In this document: positions 1-10,439 of the stretch, in pieces | Position numbering within the stretch: position 1 is the stretch's first letter | Layout: each line of letters opens with the position of its first letter | Assembly: GCA_049999725.1 (NCBI GenBank) | Contig: JBNGIS010008926.1 | Location: forward strand, 1-33,290 | Direction of reading: 5' to 3' | From: Haplomitrium mnioides | Lineage: Eukaryota > Marchantiophyta > Haplomitriopsida > Calobryales | Length of the DNA stretch: 33,290 nt | Program-made: the position numbers and the translations under genes | The notes under the pieces: generated by a model | Seen by the model: only the letters and a program-made list of their open reading frames with translations | Database searches by the model: none | Told to the model about the DNA's origin: nothing

Positions 1-236
1 GAGGAGTGTGTTGAGAGTTGGAAGGGTGAGAGCAAGAGTGATGTGTGTGTGAGAAGATTTGGAGTAAAGAGTTGGAAATTTCCAAATATCGATTTGAGTA
101 CTTACATTTTTTGTTGAGTGTTGTAGAAATTGTTGTGTATTGATGAGTGCAGCCACACTTCAGCCCCCCTCTCATCTTAAATGTGCACTCAACATCAAAG
201 TCACATGAGGAGAAACCGGCGAAGCCTCTAGCTTCA
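1..236. other. unassigned flank
   Basis: I see no gene here. The sequence should correspond to the interior of the gypsy 3' LTR if that LTR were intact, but it does not visibly match the equivalent part of the 5' LTR (around 6480-6660). It is G/T-rich at the left and ends just before recognisable LTR sequence resumes near 237. It may be a later insertion, flanking DNA after an LTR truncation, or a diverged LTR segment. Confidence 0.3.
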
Positions 237-429
237 CAGGTCAGACCGTCGATAGATCACCCTTTTGGCTAATCCCTCCTTGCTCTTCCAGTTGGACCTC
301 CCAATGGATCATGCTGTAAAGGATTCTTGCTGCTCTCAAGGTGTTTTTGTCCTTTCCAAAAAGGAATTGTGTCAATGTTGCTTTTGTTAGGAAGAATTCT
401 ATATCAGCATCCCAATTCCTTGGCTAACA
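237..429 (-). repeat. partial, internally deleted 3' LTR of the Ty3/gypsy element
   Basis: Two blocks match the 5' LTR: about 243-306 matches 6899-6962, and 319-429 matches 7629-7740, including the terminal TGTTAGCC (minus strand) at 429. About 660 bp between these blocks are missing. The junction lies at a short ATGGATC repeat that is present at both breakpoints of the longer copy, which suggests a deletion between short direct repeats. Only one unit of the 46-bp LTR tandem repeat remains, against six in the 5' LTR. The outer end of this LTR is not recognisable. Confidence 0.75.
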
Positions 430-445
430 TAACTCCCCCTTTGAG
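430..445 (-). promoter_or_regulatory. polypurine tract of the gypsy element
   Basis: On the minus strand this reads CTCAAAGGGGGAGTTA and sits directly against the 3' LTR terminus TGTTAGCC. A purine run ending at the 3' LTR is the expected plus-strand DNA primer of an LTR retrotransposon, and it fixes the LTR boundary at 429. Confidence 0.8.
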
Positions 446-551
446 TGTGAAGCGTCCCCTCGAACACTCTTCTTCTCCTCACTATGTTGGGTGCCTCTTC
501 TGAGTGATCGTTGGCTGAACTGCGCAACTCCTGCAATACAACCCCACAAAA

Positions 552-576
552 CCCCCCCCCCCCCCCCCCCCCCCCC
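552..576. repeat. poly-C run (25 C)
   Basis: An uninterrupted run of 25 C lies between the integrase 3' end and the polypurine tract. It is followed by a short CA-rich stretch. Homopolymer length here may be affected by sequencing error. Confidence 0.9.
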
Positions 577-659
577 TCCACAAAACGCGCACACACACAA
601 CTTACCTCTGCTGGCTAAGCACCTTCGATGGGGTCACAATTGGGCCCTCTCCCTTCTCC

Positions 660-3364
660 TCCTGATTCTCATACCTTTTAAGTCTGTCGAAGTGCACCCG
701 GTTGGCGAACTTGTGACCCTCCAGTGTCTCCAGCTCTGCTAACCCATTCCGATGTAACTTCCTTAGCACGAATGGCCCCATTCATCTTGTATGCAATTTT
801 CCAAGGAAATGCACAAACTTGTTGTCATACAACAACACCATATTTCCCTCTCGGAGGTCAGTTGGTTTGAGCCCCTTATCATGCTGCCTCTTTCTAAGCT
901 CTTATTGGTGCTCCAACCTCTCTTGGGCTAACTCTCTGGTCTCCTCCAAGCTCTCTAGCTGATAGAGCCTCTCTCTCTTGCTCTAATCATCTGTCATCCT
1001 CTCATGCTCCAGCAATCTCCTGGTGGGCACCTCATACTCCACTGGCACCAAGGCATGTTGTCCAAAGACCAAAAAGTAGGGGCAATGGCCCATTGTGGTC
1101 TTGTAGGCCAAATTGTATGCATGGGTTGCGATGAGTAGCTTGAGGTTCCAATCTGCTTTGTTAGTTGCCATCGTCTTACTGAGGATCTTCCCCATGATCC
1201 CGTTGGCTCTCTCTGTTAGGCCATTAGCCTTGTGGTGGTAAGCATTGGTCCGTCTGTGCTAGATCAAGTATCGATTAGTCAGGTCTCGGATTACCTGATT
1301 GATGAAATGAGTTCCTTGATCACTGACCAACTCCAAAGGAGGCCCAAATCTGCAGAACATTTACTCATAAAGGAAGGTTGCCACTGTCTTGGCATCATCT
1401 TTCCGAGTGGCTCTAGTCTCCACCCACTTGGTGTGATAATCCGTGGCCAACAATATAAATATGTTGCCCTTATGAGTGGAAGGTGCAATTGGACCAATGA
1501 AGTCGATCCCCCACTTCTCAAAAGGTGCCAAGGGGATGATGGGCACTAGAGGATGGTGCTGGTTTGTTGCAAGCCTCCTTGTTCTTTGGCATGCATCACA
1601 TCGTTTTACCCAAAAGTACACATCCTTGTGCAAGGTGGGCCACCAATAGCCTGCATCCAGGATCTTCTTGATTGTGGTATCTACTGCAAAGTGGCCTCCT
1701 ACCTCTTCTCCATGTGGTGCTTGCATTACCACGGTGGATTGATCCCGCTCTAGGCAGCGTATGATCATCCCGTCATACCCTCTCTTATGCAATACACCTT
1801 TGATTAAGAGGTATGGCTTTACCTTCCTGAGGAATACAGCAACCTCCTCCCTGCTGCTGTCTTTGGGAAGTTGAGCGAAACAGAGGAATTCGGTGATGGC
1901 TGCGTATTCCGTGGCCCTCCCAACTTTCACTTGGAACAGGTCCTCATCAGGGAATTCATCACCTATCTCCTCTTGATTGACATGTCCAGCGATTCGGGAA
2001 AAGAAATCTGCATTGCTGTGCTTCTTCTCGGGCTTGATATTGACTTCAAAATTGAACTCCTGCAAAAGAAGCACCCACCTAGCAATCCGACCGGTGACAT
2101 CTGGCTTGTTCACCATGTATTTGAGTGTATTGTGATCCGTATGGAAGATCACTTTGTAATGCAACAAATAATGCCTGAATTTCTTCAAGGCATAGATGAT
2201 CCCCAAGGCCTCCCGATCTGTGGCAGAGTAATTCTTCTCTACTGGGGCCAATAGCCTGCTCGCAAAGTAGATTGGGTGATCACGTCCTTTCTCATCCACT
2301 TGGGACAACACTACTCCGATGTAGAACCCAAATACATTGATCATCACATGGAAATCCTTCCTCCAGCTGGGAGGGACTAACACAGGGGTGCTCGCCAGCC
2401 TTTCAAGGGTGGCTTCAAATGTGCTACCCCCCTTTGTCATTTGGGTGAGGAGTAGGGCTACTGAGGCGAATTGGTCGAAAAATCTTTGGTAGTACCCAAT
2501 GCACCCCATGAATCCTTGCACCTCCTTCAGATTGGTGGGAAATGCAACATTTAGCCAATTGGTGATCTTCTCCTGATCCACCTCTATCCCTCTGTTGGAA
2601 ATTCGGTGTCCGAGGAGTATCCCCTCCTTCACCCCGAAGAAACACTTGCCAGGATGTAGTCTCAACCCCGTTTCTCTGCACCATTGGAGGGTGAGCCTCA
2701 CATCCTGCTCGTGGTTCTCTAGCTTGCCATACACCACAAAGTTGTCAATGAATACTTCCAGGAATTTTCTGAGGTAGTCGTGGAAGATATTCATCATCAT
2801 CATCTGGAACGTCTTTGGTGCATTGCACAATTCGAAGGGCATTCTCTTGAAAGCAAACACCCTCCATTCCGTGATGAATGTTGTCTTGAGTTGATCCTCT
2901 TCCCGGATCCAGATTTGGTTGTACCCTGAGCACCCGTCAAGGAAGCTGTACACTTCTTGCCCTACCACCAAATCCAGCACCCCATCCGTGAAAGGCAACA
3001 GATAGTGGTCCTTCTTGGTAGCCTCGTTCAGCTTTCGAAAATCTTGGCATACTCGGATCTTCTTCTCTTCGTCTTGTCCCACCTTCTTGGGCACCGTTAC
3101 CAAGGGGGACACCCATTCACTATTGAGAACTGGATAGATGAAATCGACTTCAATCAGCTTTTCTATCTCCTCCTTTACCAGCAGGGAGAATTGGGGATTC
3201 ATTCTATATTGCCTTTGTCTTACCGGGATTGCAGTTGATTCTAAGTCGATCCGATGCTCCCCCAATTCTCTTGGGACTCCCTTCAGATCCATATGACTCC
3301 AAGCGAAGGTGCCAATGAAATTTTGCAGGAGATTGGTGAGGGCCCGCTCTAATTCTCTAGGCAA
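660..3364 (-). pseudogene. Ty3/gypsy pol: reverse transcriptase, RNase H, integrase (with stops)
   Basis: This encodes the enzymes that copy retrotransposon RNA into DNA and insert it. A 667-residue open stretch (1361-3364) carries reverse transcriptase (FLDGCSGYNQI; the catalytic YxDD position reads FIDN near 2735-2745) and RNase H (TDREALGIIYALKKF and HTDHNTLKYM). It continues with the integrase HHCC zinc-binding module (paired His, then CDACQ, about 1560-1720) and the first catalytic Asp (WGIDFIGPI). The same frame continues past stops at 1361-1363, near 1260, near 980 and at two further sites. It includes the second integrase Asp (LVSDQGTHF, about 1300-1330), the Glu region (LTERAN, about 1200) and a C-terminal GPF-type module near 760-800. 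Domain order RT-RNase H-IN is diagnostic of Ty3/gypsy. The second RT aspartate is replaced by Asn, so this copy is dead. Confidence 0.92.
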
Positions 3365-4790
3365 TTAGGAGCCTATGTGGAAGGTGTGTCCTTCTCGGAC
3401 CACCAACTGCTTGTGTTGGGCATCCCGCGCCACCCCTGTCTCGTTTCGCCCATGGTTGTCCCCTACTAGCATCAGAGTAACCAATCTCACTCCACCCTCC
3501 TCCCGCAGAGCTTCTTTGGACCTTCTCGTGTCCGTTTTTTGCCTCCGATGAGACACTTTGGACTCCTCTTCCCTGCGGATCCTGATGTCCTCATCTCAAG
3601 TTCAATTTTCTGTGGATTTTCTCCACTGGTGCTCTGTTTCGGCGTATGTGGATAATTTGATCTGATTGACAGACACCACACCCTCCTCCGGCAAATCCTC
3701 CTCTGTAGCCTCACTCACTATCTGCACCCAATAGTGGTACTCCGAATCTTCTTCCTCCTCTGACCACTCACTGTCATATTCGGCCTCGAATTGTGTTTCC
3801 CTCAGGTGAGGAACATGGCCATAATGTACTGTCATGTTTTTAGGGTCGAACACCAATGTGAAGTTCCCCCAATTGTGCATAACTCTGGCTCCATATAGCC
3901 AAGGCCTTCCAATCAACACCGGGTATGGGGACGCTCGAGTGGGTTGCATTACCAGATAATTCAGCTTGAACTCCTTCCCTCTGATGAATGTTGGTATTTG
4001 GAGAAGGGAGCCCAATGGCTTCACTCGCAACCCGTTTGCCAGCCTCATAATTCTGGCTATATACTGGAATTCCGTGAATCCCAGCTTGTGAGCCGTCTCT
4101 TCCACCACAATGTTGACTCTTGCCCCTCCATCTACAGGTACTAAGGACAGTGTACATCCCGCGATCTATATGTTGATCTCCGAGGCCCTCTTGTCTTCAC
4201 AGACTAGCTGTAGATCCGTTGGAGCTCCCACCTTGGGTAGCCTTCTTCTCCTCTTGGCTCCCATCAACAATTCACGGAGTTGCCTTTGATACAATGGGCT
4301 ATTCTTGATGAGTTGGCCCACTGTGACCATAATAGGACAATTCCACACATCTGCTTGAATATTGTAGGGTTGGGCTTTGTCCCCTCTTTCGAAGTTGCAA
4401 CCTTCGCCCCTGCCTCCTGGGTCTCTCATTGCAGCTTGCGGATCTCTTTGAGGGTCGCTTCTACTGCATGTTCCTCCTCCAGAGCTTCCAGCGCCTCCAA
4501 TTGCCTCCTCACATGGTCATGTTGGTTCGGGTAGAACCATTTCGGATTATCCCTCTAATAATTCGAATCATTTTGGGATGTGGTCACTTGAGCCTCCCCC
4601 TTCTTGGCTTTCCGCTCAGACTTCTTCTAGCTCCTCTTTTTGGCCTTTGCCCCAACCCTGGTTACCACCCGAAAACAATCCTCGGAGGTGGGAGTCTCCT
4701 ATCCTAGTAATTCTGCTTCCTCCTCCATCTCCAAGGTGATCAAATTGATAATTGCGGGGGGAGGAGGATTTGCGCTTGGCCCAAGGGGTG
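3365..4790 (-). pseudogene. Ty3/gypsy protease region and gag-pol linker
   Basis: This is the same frame as pol, upstream of reverse transcriptase, with stops at 3365-3367, near 3600 and near 4160. The retropepsin domain lies at about 3850-4160. It shows a DGGA motif at the active-site position (usual form D-S/T-G), followed by a typical protease tail containing VLIGRPWL (ILGxxxL-like). Upstream, at 4170-4790, is a Glu/Arg-rich linker with a VTVGQLIKNSP segment of the kind seen just before plant gypsy proteases. Retropepsin cleaves the Gag-Pol polyprotein. The inserted linker between protease and RT (3365-3840) is acidic, then basic, and I recognise no domain in it. Confidence 0.75.
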
Positions 4791-4800
4791 CATTGGGCCT

Positions 4801-5480
4801 TCAGGTTGGGCAATTGACAACCACATACCCCTCCTTCTTGTATTGGAAGCACAAGGGAGGTGGTTGGCCATAAACGCTCTTCTGCGGTTTCGGACAATTG
4901 GAGGAAATGTGGCCGGGCTGGCCATAATTCCAACACACCATGATTGTTTTCCTAGGAGGCCAATTGGCAGCCCATTGATTCACCTGCCCTCCGCTCCCTC
5001 CTGCGGGCCCGCTCAACATTATTCGAGGCCCCTCGCTGATTTGATACACTGTTTCCATGGCCTCCTTCATGACATATTCAACCTCTTCTCTCATGTATTC
5101 TAGTGCTTCCTCCCTCACGTAGTGCACAACATTGTTGTCGTTCGGACATTCTTGAGGGGAGTGTCTGTGCTGCTTGCATCTAATGTACCAGACTTCAACT
5201 CTCCGAGTTGGCAGGGGCCTGCCCTCCGGTTTGATCCCAGCTAGAAGGATGTTCACTACCTCCATCTTGGCGCTCAGCTCTTCAATTCGATCACTGCCCT
5301 CTGGCTTCCTGCTCACCTCAGGTTTGGGTTCAGTTTTTCTATATTTTCCCTTGCTGGCCCCCTTGCGATGATTCACCTCCTTAGCTTGCTTCTTCTTCTT
5401 GAGATCCTTCTTTTTCTTTTTTTTTGTGGATGACCGGTTCTCCTCTGAGCTGCTGTTGCTTGATTCTCCGCGCCATGTGA
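4801..5480 (-). pseudogene. Ty3/gypsy gag C-terminal part with zinc knuckles
   Basis: Nucleocapsid-like part of Gag, which packages element RNA. A 191-residue stretch (4801-5376) holds one good CCHC knuckle (CWNYGQPGHISSNC). A second is degenerate, with the His replaced by Tyr (CFQYKKEGYVVVNC), and a third, CKQHRHSPQEC, is atypical. The frame stays open upstream through a lysine-rich run (about 5380-5430) and a Ser/Glu-rich stretch to about 5480. Gag is in a different frame from protease-pol, with the shift near 4800; this could be a programmed frameshift or decay. The N-terminal capsid domain is not recognisable and may be deleted or too diverged. Confidence 0.8.
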
Positions 5481-6054
5481 TTCTCGGCGCCCCTCTAGTC
5501 CACCTCCACCCCCGCTTGCCCCCAACGCGAGTTCACTCGCTTCACATAGCTTCTCACTGGATTCTCACTCCTGCCTTACCTCATTGTGATTCCCTTGTCT
5601 AGAGATGGCTATCGCGTTCTCTAATTTGCTTGCACATCAACCCAATCAAATTCGGAGCCCCTCGATGTATACCCCCCGAACGTCCGATGATCCCCCGAGC
5701 CCTTCCCGTTGGAAGTTCGTTAATCCCGTTGGGCTCGGAATATGAGGTCGCGACACATGTCCCCACTGGTCGTTAATCCCGTTGGGCTCGGAATAGGAGG
5801 TTGTGACGCATGTCCCCACTGGTCGTTAATCCCATTGGCTCAGAATCGGATGTTGGGATGCATGTCCTGTTGAAAGGCGCCAAGTACAACGGTAACACAG
5901 AGGGGGATCCGAGGAATCTCACGGGCTGAGATTCTGCAGATTCCTGCAGAATCAAGTCCGAAGAACTTCACGGAACAAAGTTCTGAAGCGTCCTGCGGAA
6001 CTTAAGTCTGAAGGCATCTTGACAAATTCGCATCCAAAGATTCCCATGGATCTC
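5481..6054 (-). other. gypsy leader / gag 5' region
   Basis: Lies between the primer-binding site and the recognisable gag. It contains a 53-bp tandem repeat (separate entry) and GC-rich sequence. I see no convincing start codon or capsid domain. Confidence 0.5.
5717..5868. repeat. 53-bp tandem repeat, three copies
   Basis: Copies begin at 5717, 5770 and 5823, an exact spacing of 53 bp. Each starts TCGTTAATCCC and ends near ATGTCC. The third copy is more diverged. The array sits in the gypsy leader. Confidence 0.88.
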
Positions 6055-6066
6055 CGTTGGGCGCCA
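6055..6066 (-). promoter_or_regulatory. primer-binding site of the gypsy element
   Basis: The minus strand reads TGGCGCCCAACG, two bases inside the 5' LTR end (TTGACA at 6069). It starts with TGG, as expected for pairing to the CCA tail of a tRNA, and resembles the Lys-type binding sites of many retroelements. The exact tRNA cannot be fixed from the window. Confidence 0.8.
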
Positions 6067-6085
6067 CGTGTCAAGGTTGACTTTC

Positions 6086-6425
6086 TTCCGAGCCGCGCCA
6101 TCTGACGCCACCCCGTAGAGGGGTAGTCTAACCGTCGCGCTGACTTGGTTCCGTAGGATCTCTCAGACCATCCTTGATCAACACGTCATCCAAAGCCCCG
6201 CTGTCCGATGCCGCCTCGCAAAGAGGTAGTCTGATCATTGTTTTGACTTATTTCCAAAGTTGACCCACGGACCTTCCCATTCGTCCACGTTTCTGCTAAA
6301 TTTTGCAGGCTCCCTACACTTGCCACGTCATCCGTTGCCGTACCATCCGACGCCGCCCCACAAAGGGATAGTCTGACCGTCACTTTGACTTCCTTCTGAA
6401 GTTGACCCGCTGACTTCCTCTGCGG
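6086..6425. repeat. imperfect ~115-140 bp repeats inside the gypsy 5' LTR, three copies
   Basis: Three related blocks start near 6086, 6200 and 6337. Each has a CC(A/G)TCYGACGCC-like start, then AGGGGTAGTCTGACCGT-like sequence, then TTGACTT. They lie in the 3'-terminal part of the LTR in element sense. Confidence 0.7.
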
Positions 6426-6669
6426 ATGCCTCGTCATCCGAAGAGCCTTTCCCTAGCAAAGTAAGAACAATGCCTTTGTTGTTGTTTTGAAGCCATCTTG
6501 CGATAAGAAAAATACGTGCCCGAGGCTCCTTTTGCTAAATTATAACACTGCTCGATATAAGAACTACAAAGAGCTCCGTCTTGACCAATCCCTCGCCCGC
6601 CTCCGTCGACATTTCAGACGTCGCAGCCACACTATGTCAAAATTTCCGCCTTGTCCTCTCCGGATCTTT

Positions 6670-6962
6670 GATAGATCACCCTTTCAGCACTCCTTGCTCT
6701 TCCGATCGGACCGTCGATAGATCACCCCTTTGGCACTCCTTGTTCTCTTGGTCGGACCGTCGATAGATCACCCCTTCGGCCCTCCTTGCTCTTCTATTTG
6801 GATTGTCAATAGATCACCCCTTCGGTACTCCTTGTTCCTCCTTTGGCTGGACCTGCGACAGATCATCCTTTCGGCACTCCTTGCTCTTCCGGTCGAACCA
6901 TCGATTGATCACCCTTTTGGTTGATCCCTCCTTGGTCTTCCAGTTGGACCTCCCAATGGATC
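6670..6962. repeat. 46-bp tandem repeat inside the gypsy LTR, six copies
   Basis: Units with GATAGATCACCC, then CACTCCTTGCTCTTCC, then GGTCGGACCGTC start at 6670, 6716, 6762, 6808, 6857 and 6903. The period is 46 bp apart from one 49-bp step. The left LTR keeps only one unit. Confidence 0.88.
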
Positions 6963-7740
6963 CCTGTTAAGTGGGCTCTCCACGTCGGAAGATCACTCGG
7001 AACCCACTTAACCAGGCTCCCCACTTAGGGAGGTTGAGTCTCGTTAAGTCCTTCGGGGCCCGCCACCTTTCTGTGAAGACTCACGGACTCCCTGGAGCCG
7101 CAATGTCATTTGTTGAAAACCCTGAAGCACGCTGGAGATGCCACGTTTCCATAGAATCTTTTGGGGCCCTTAGAAGACTCCATGTTTTCGCTAAGACCCG
7201 CAGACTCGAAGAAAAGGGGTCAAACCATTGTAAAGCTTGCTCACGCTTGCAAGATCGAAGCGTCCCCCGCTCCTAGGCCTAGCTTGCTCATACGAAGACC
7301 TCGACTCATCCTTCTTGTCTCCGATCCTTACTTTTAATGTGTGGCATCTGCAAGCATGCCCTGCGGTCTCCCTCTTCTTTGAGTGCTTTCGGATTTCCGC
7401 CTTGTAGCTCGGCTCTTCCTCCTTCGATTGCTTTGTCTTAGGTGGGCATTCCTTTCTCCCCGCTAGGCTTCGATTCCCGCATCCCCATGAGACCCACAGG
7501 CTCTCGTTTGCTCAATTTGATTTTTAGTGGTACCCCTCCTTGGCTGGCGACCACTGCTCCCTTCTCTTCTTCCGCCATGATCCCGTTCTCCTCCATGGAT
7601 CCATGCGCTCTGTTCATACTTACACATTGAAGGATTCATGTTGCTCTCAAGGTGCTTTTTTCCTTACGAAAGAGGAATTGTGTCAATGCTGCTTCTGTTA
7701 GGAAGAATTCTGTATCAGCATCCCAATTCACTGGCTAACA

Positions 7741-8060
7741 GTTGGTCACGACAAAAAAACAATTGGCAATTATATGTGACTACATCATCACAAAGCACCA
7801 GAAAGATATAAATAGTTCAATAAAACATGTCTTGATGTCTCTAGTTTCAAAAGATAACGTGAGACCGTAAAAATATTCAAAGCAACTTTAGCAAATGCTT
7901 GGATTAGAAGAGGTGAGAAAAAAGATTAAAAAAATGTAGGTTGGACTATTTAAGTATGGGAGGATCAAAAGAGAATTTACAATAACTTCTTGTTTTTGAC
8001 TAAAAATACGCAAACGTTTTGAGAGGAGAAAAGCAAAGTTTGTGCACTTTGGGTTACAAA
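7741..8060 (-). pseudogene. fragment of a second DUF7869-like gene copy
   Basis: This aligns by eye with 25561-25840, starting with GTTGGTCAC and an identical AACAATTGGCAATTATAT run. The minus strand encodes a segment ending YNCQLF, matching the same segment of the larger gene at 25560-25627. The homology begins exactly at the gypsy LTR end, so the gypsy element probably inserted into (or truncated) this copy. Beyond about 8060 the two copies diverge. The fragment shows that this gene family is repeated in the genome. Confidence 0.75.
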
Positions 8061-8132
8061 CTAGAACTTCAATTTCAATGCTAGCTTGAACTCTATCCGA
8101 GTATAGGATTCAAAGAAACAATAACTCATCCT

Positions 8133-8417
8133 TGTTGAATGTTAGGCCCATTAGCTCATGCAACTCAAATGAAAGAATGTGTGAACATAAGATCTACATG
8201 TGTATGCAATGAATCATCAAACTCTTCGTCTCCTTCTCTTCTCTCTCCTCAATATCTCAATCTCATAATTATACAATGTACAAATCCAATCGGTGAGTAA
8301 GGTAATGCGCTAATCATATAGGATTAGCACTAACCCTAATCCTAATCCTATAGTCTAATCATAGGTTAAAGACTAATAGTAGATTAGCCTAATCATCTTA
8401 CTAAATGTATTATGATA
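8133..8417 (-). repeat. 3' LTR of Ty1/copia element 1
   Basis: 285 bp, ending in ATTCAACA on the minus strand at 8133 and preceded by a polypurine tract at 8418-8428. It matches 13976-14233 in inverted orientation, with shared blocks such as GATTAGGCTAAT and GAGCTAATGRGCCTA. The 5' base pair at 8417 reads TA rather than TG. Neither LTR contains an ORF worth noting. Confidence 0.8.
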
Positions 8418-8428
8418 CTCCCCCTTGG
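8418..8428 (-). promoter_or_regulatory. polypurine tract of copia element 1
   Basis: The minus strand reads CCAAGGGGGAG directly before the LTR at 8417. This shows that 8133-8417 is the 3' LTR of a minus-strand element. Confidence 0.75.
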
Positions 8429-8784
8429 TTATAACATGAGGAATGTTGTAACCACACGTAAGATAGATATAAAACCTATGATAAAATACCACCAACTTTC
8501 CAAAATAAATCCATCTGAAATATAAAAGTGTTGCTTCAATAAACCCTCTCATACTCCTACGAGGGAAAGAGTACAACCACCATTTCTAAATGCATATAGA
8601 AGTCATATAGTGACCAAATAGAGAGAAGTAATAATAAGAAAATTGGCTATCGGTCAAATAGATAATCTGAAAATAATGATCATATGAAGCTTAAACAAGA
8701 TGCCATGAGCAGAAATAAAATAATGATGTCGACGAGATAATAAAAGAATAGTCGATGAAGTCATGATAATAAAGTCGATAATCT

Positions 8785-10439
8785 CTATAAACCAAGTAGA
8801 TGACAAAAATGTTGATGCAGTGCCGGAGGTAAAGCCTTAGTAAATATATCGGCAACATTCTTCTTGCTAGAGATTGCCTGCACATAAATAGTATTGTCAT
8901 GTTGCTCATGTGTGAAGAAAAACTTTGGAGCTATGTGTTTTATACGGTCTCTTTTAATAAATCCTTGTAAGACCTGCTGTACACATGCCAAGTTATTTTC
9001 AAAAACAATAGTAGGATCAGATATACAAGGCAAACCACAATGTAAATAAACATGATCAAGCATCCTTCATAGGTATATGCACTCCCTACTAGCTTTATAT
9101 AGAGCAATGATCTCTGCATGGTTTGAGGATGTACAAGCCAAAGTCTACTTTGTACTTTTCCATGTTATAGTTGTAGAGCCATATAGAAATACATTGCCAG
9201 TTTGGGATTTAGCATCATCAAGATCCGAAAGGTATTCTGCATCCGCAAAGTCGGTAAGGATTTGATGAGTATTATTTGGGAAAAATAGTCCCATGTCAAT
9301 TGTGCCTTGTAAATATCTGAAAATACGCTTGATACCATTCCAATGCCTTATAGTAGGTTGTGAACTATATCTTGCAAGTAAGTTCACGGCAAAGGAAATA
9401 TCAAAGCGTGTTTGACTAGCAAGATATATAAGAGCTCACATAGCAGAGAGATATGGCATCTTAGATCCAAGAATTGGCTCTATATCTTTCCGTTTTCAGA
9501 AAATATCTTTGTCTTTGTCCAGTGATCTTATCTCCATAGGTGATGTGACTGGATGAGATTTTTCCATATTAAATTGTTTAAGGATTTTCTTAGTATAAGT
9601 ACTCTGATGCATCAATATGCCATCATCGAGATACTCAAATTGTAATCCTAAACAATACTTGGTCTTACCAATATCCTTCATATAAAAATCTTCTTAAGCA
9701 TAGAAGTAGTTTGCTCAAGTAAGGATTGGTGTCCAAAAAAGGTTTATATCATCAATATATAATGTGACAATTATAAATTCTTTGTCAACATTCTTGATAA
9801 ATAAACTTGGTGCAATATCATCAAAGTGAAATTCATTGGCTATCATCTCCTCATGAAATCTATGATACCATATTTGACCACTTTACTTAAGTCCATAAAT
9901 AGATCGAAGGATTTGGACTGCATATCCATCCTTGGCAAGAGGCATGGATTGATGCATAAGGGGGACAATAGATCTTTTCTCCCTAGAGTGCATCTCATAG
10001 ACTATAGTATAAGTCCCAACCTAGTACTACCACCATTGGGTGTAATAATGGTCGATGGTAAAGAGGTAGATAGGTTGCGAAATGGTTTACGCTTAGTGAC
10101 ATTATTCCCTTGAATATGATAGATATTCTTTGCAATAAGCTCTGAAGGAGCTTTCATATAGATTTGGGTATCTAAAAGCCTATATAGGTATGATGTCACA
10201 ACATCCATCTAATATGTAATGAGCTCATGTCATAGGGAAAAACCTTTGGCTACAAGGCGTGCCTTATATTTGACAATTTTGCCTTTTCCATTTCGCTTCT
10301 TCACAAAGATCCACCTATATCTGATTAAATTAGCATCAGATGGAACAAGGACTAAAGGTCCAAATACCTTCTTTTGTATCATGGAATCAAGTTCTGAATC
10401 CATTTCTTTTTTCCACTCGATCCAATCAAAACTGTTCAT
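8785..10439 (-). pseudogene. copia-1 reverse transcriptase and RNase H (broken)
   Basis: Fragments of one pol frame in copia order. 10230-10439 is the RT N-terminus (WKKEMDSELDSMIQ, then YRWIFVKKRNGKGKIVKYKARLVAKG). The catalytic motif YIDD is intact near 9755-9765 (TLYIDDI). 9496-9681 is the thumb/connection (KTKYCLGLQFEY) and 8785-9387 is RNase H (RIFRYLQGTIDMGL; DLDDAKSQTGNVF; SSNHAEIIALYKASRE; NVADIFTKALP near the end). The pieces are separated by stops and frameshifts. The order IN-RT-RNase H marks it as Ty1/copia. The end at 8785 is the natural C-terminus, and 8429-8784 is non-coding tail. Confidence 0.9.

Larger units (their letters stand above)
6069..7740 (-). repeat. 5' LTR of the Ty3/gypsy element (1672 bp)
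   Basis: Bounded by TGT (at 7740, minus strand) and ACA (at 6069), with the primer-binding site adjacent inside. It matches the 3' LTR in two blocks. It contains two internal repeat families, described separately. It directly abuts sequence at 7741 that has a homologue at 25561, so the outer boundary is supported independently. The target-site duplication cannot be tested because the other end is not resolved. The ORFs inside it are fortuitous. Confidence 0.85.

Noticed and set aside
6971-7276. 101-codon open frame in the gypsy LTR
   Set aside because: It lies inside the LTR, resembles no protein, and is in GC-rich sequence where open frames are frequent.
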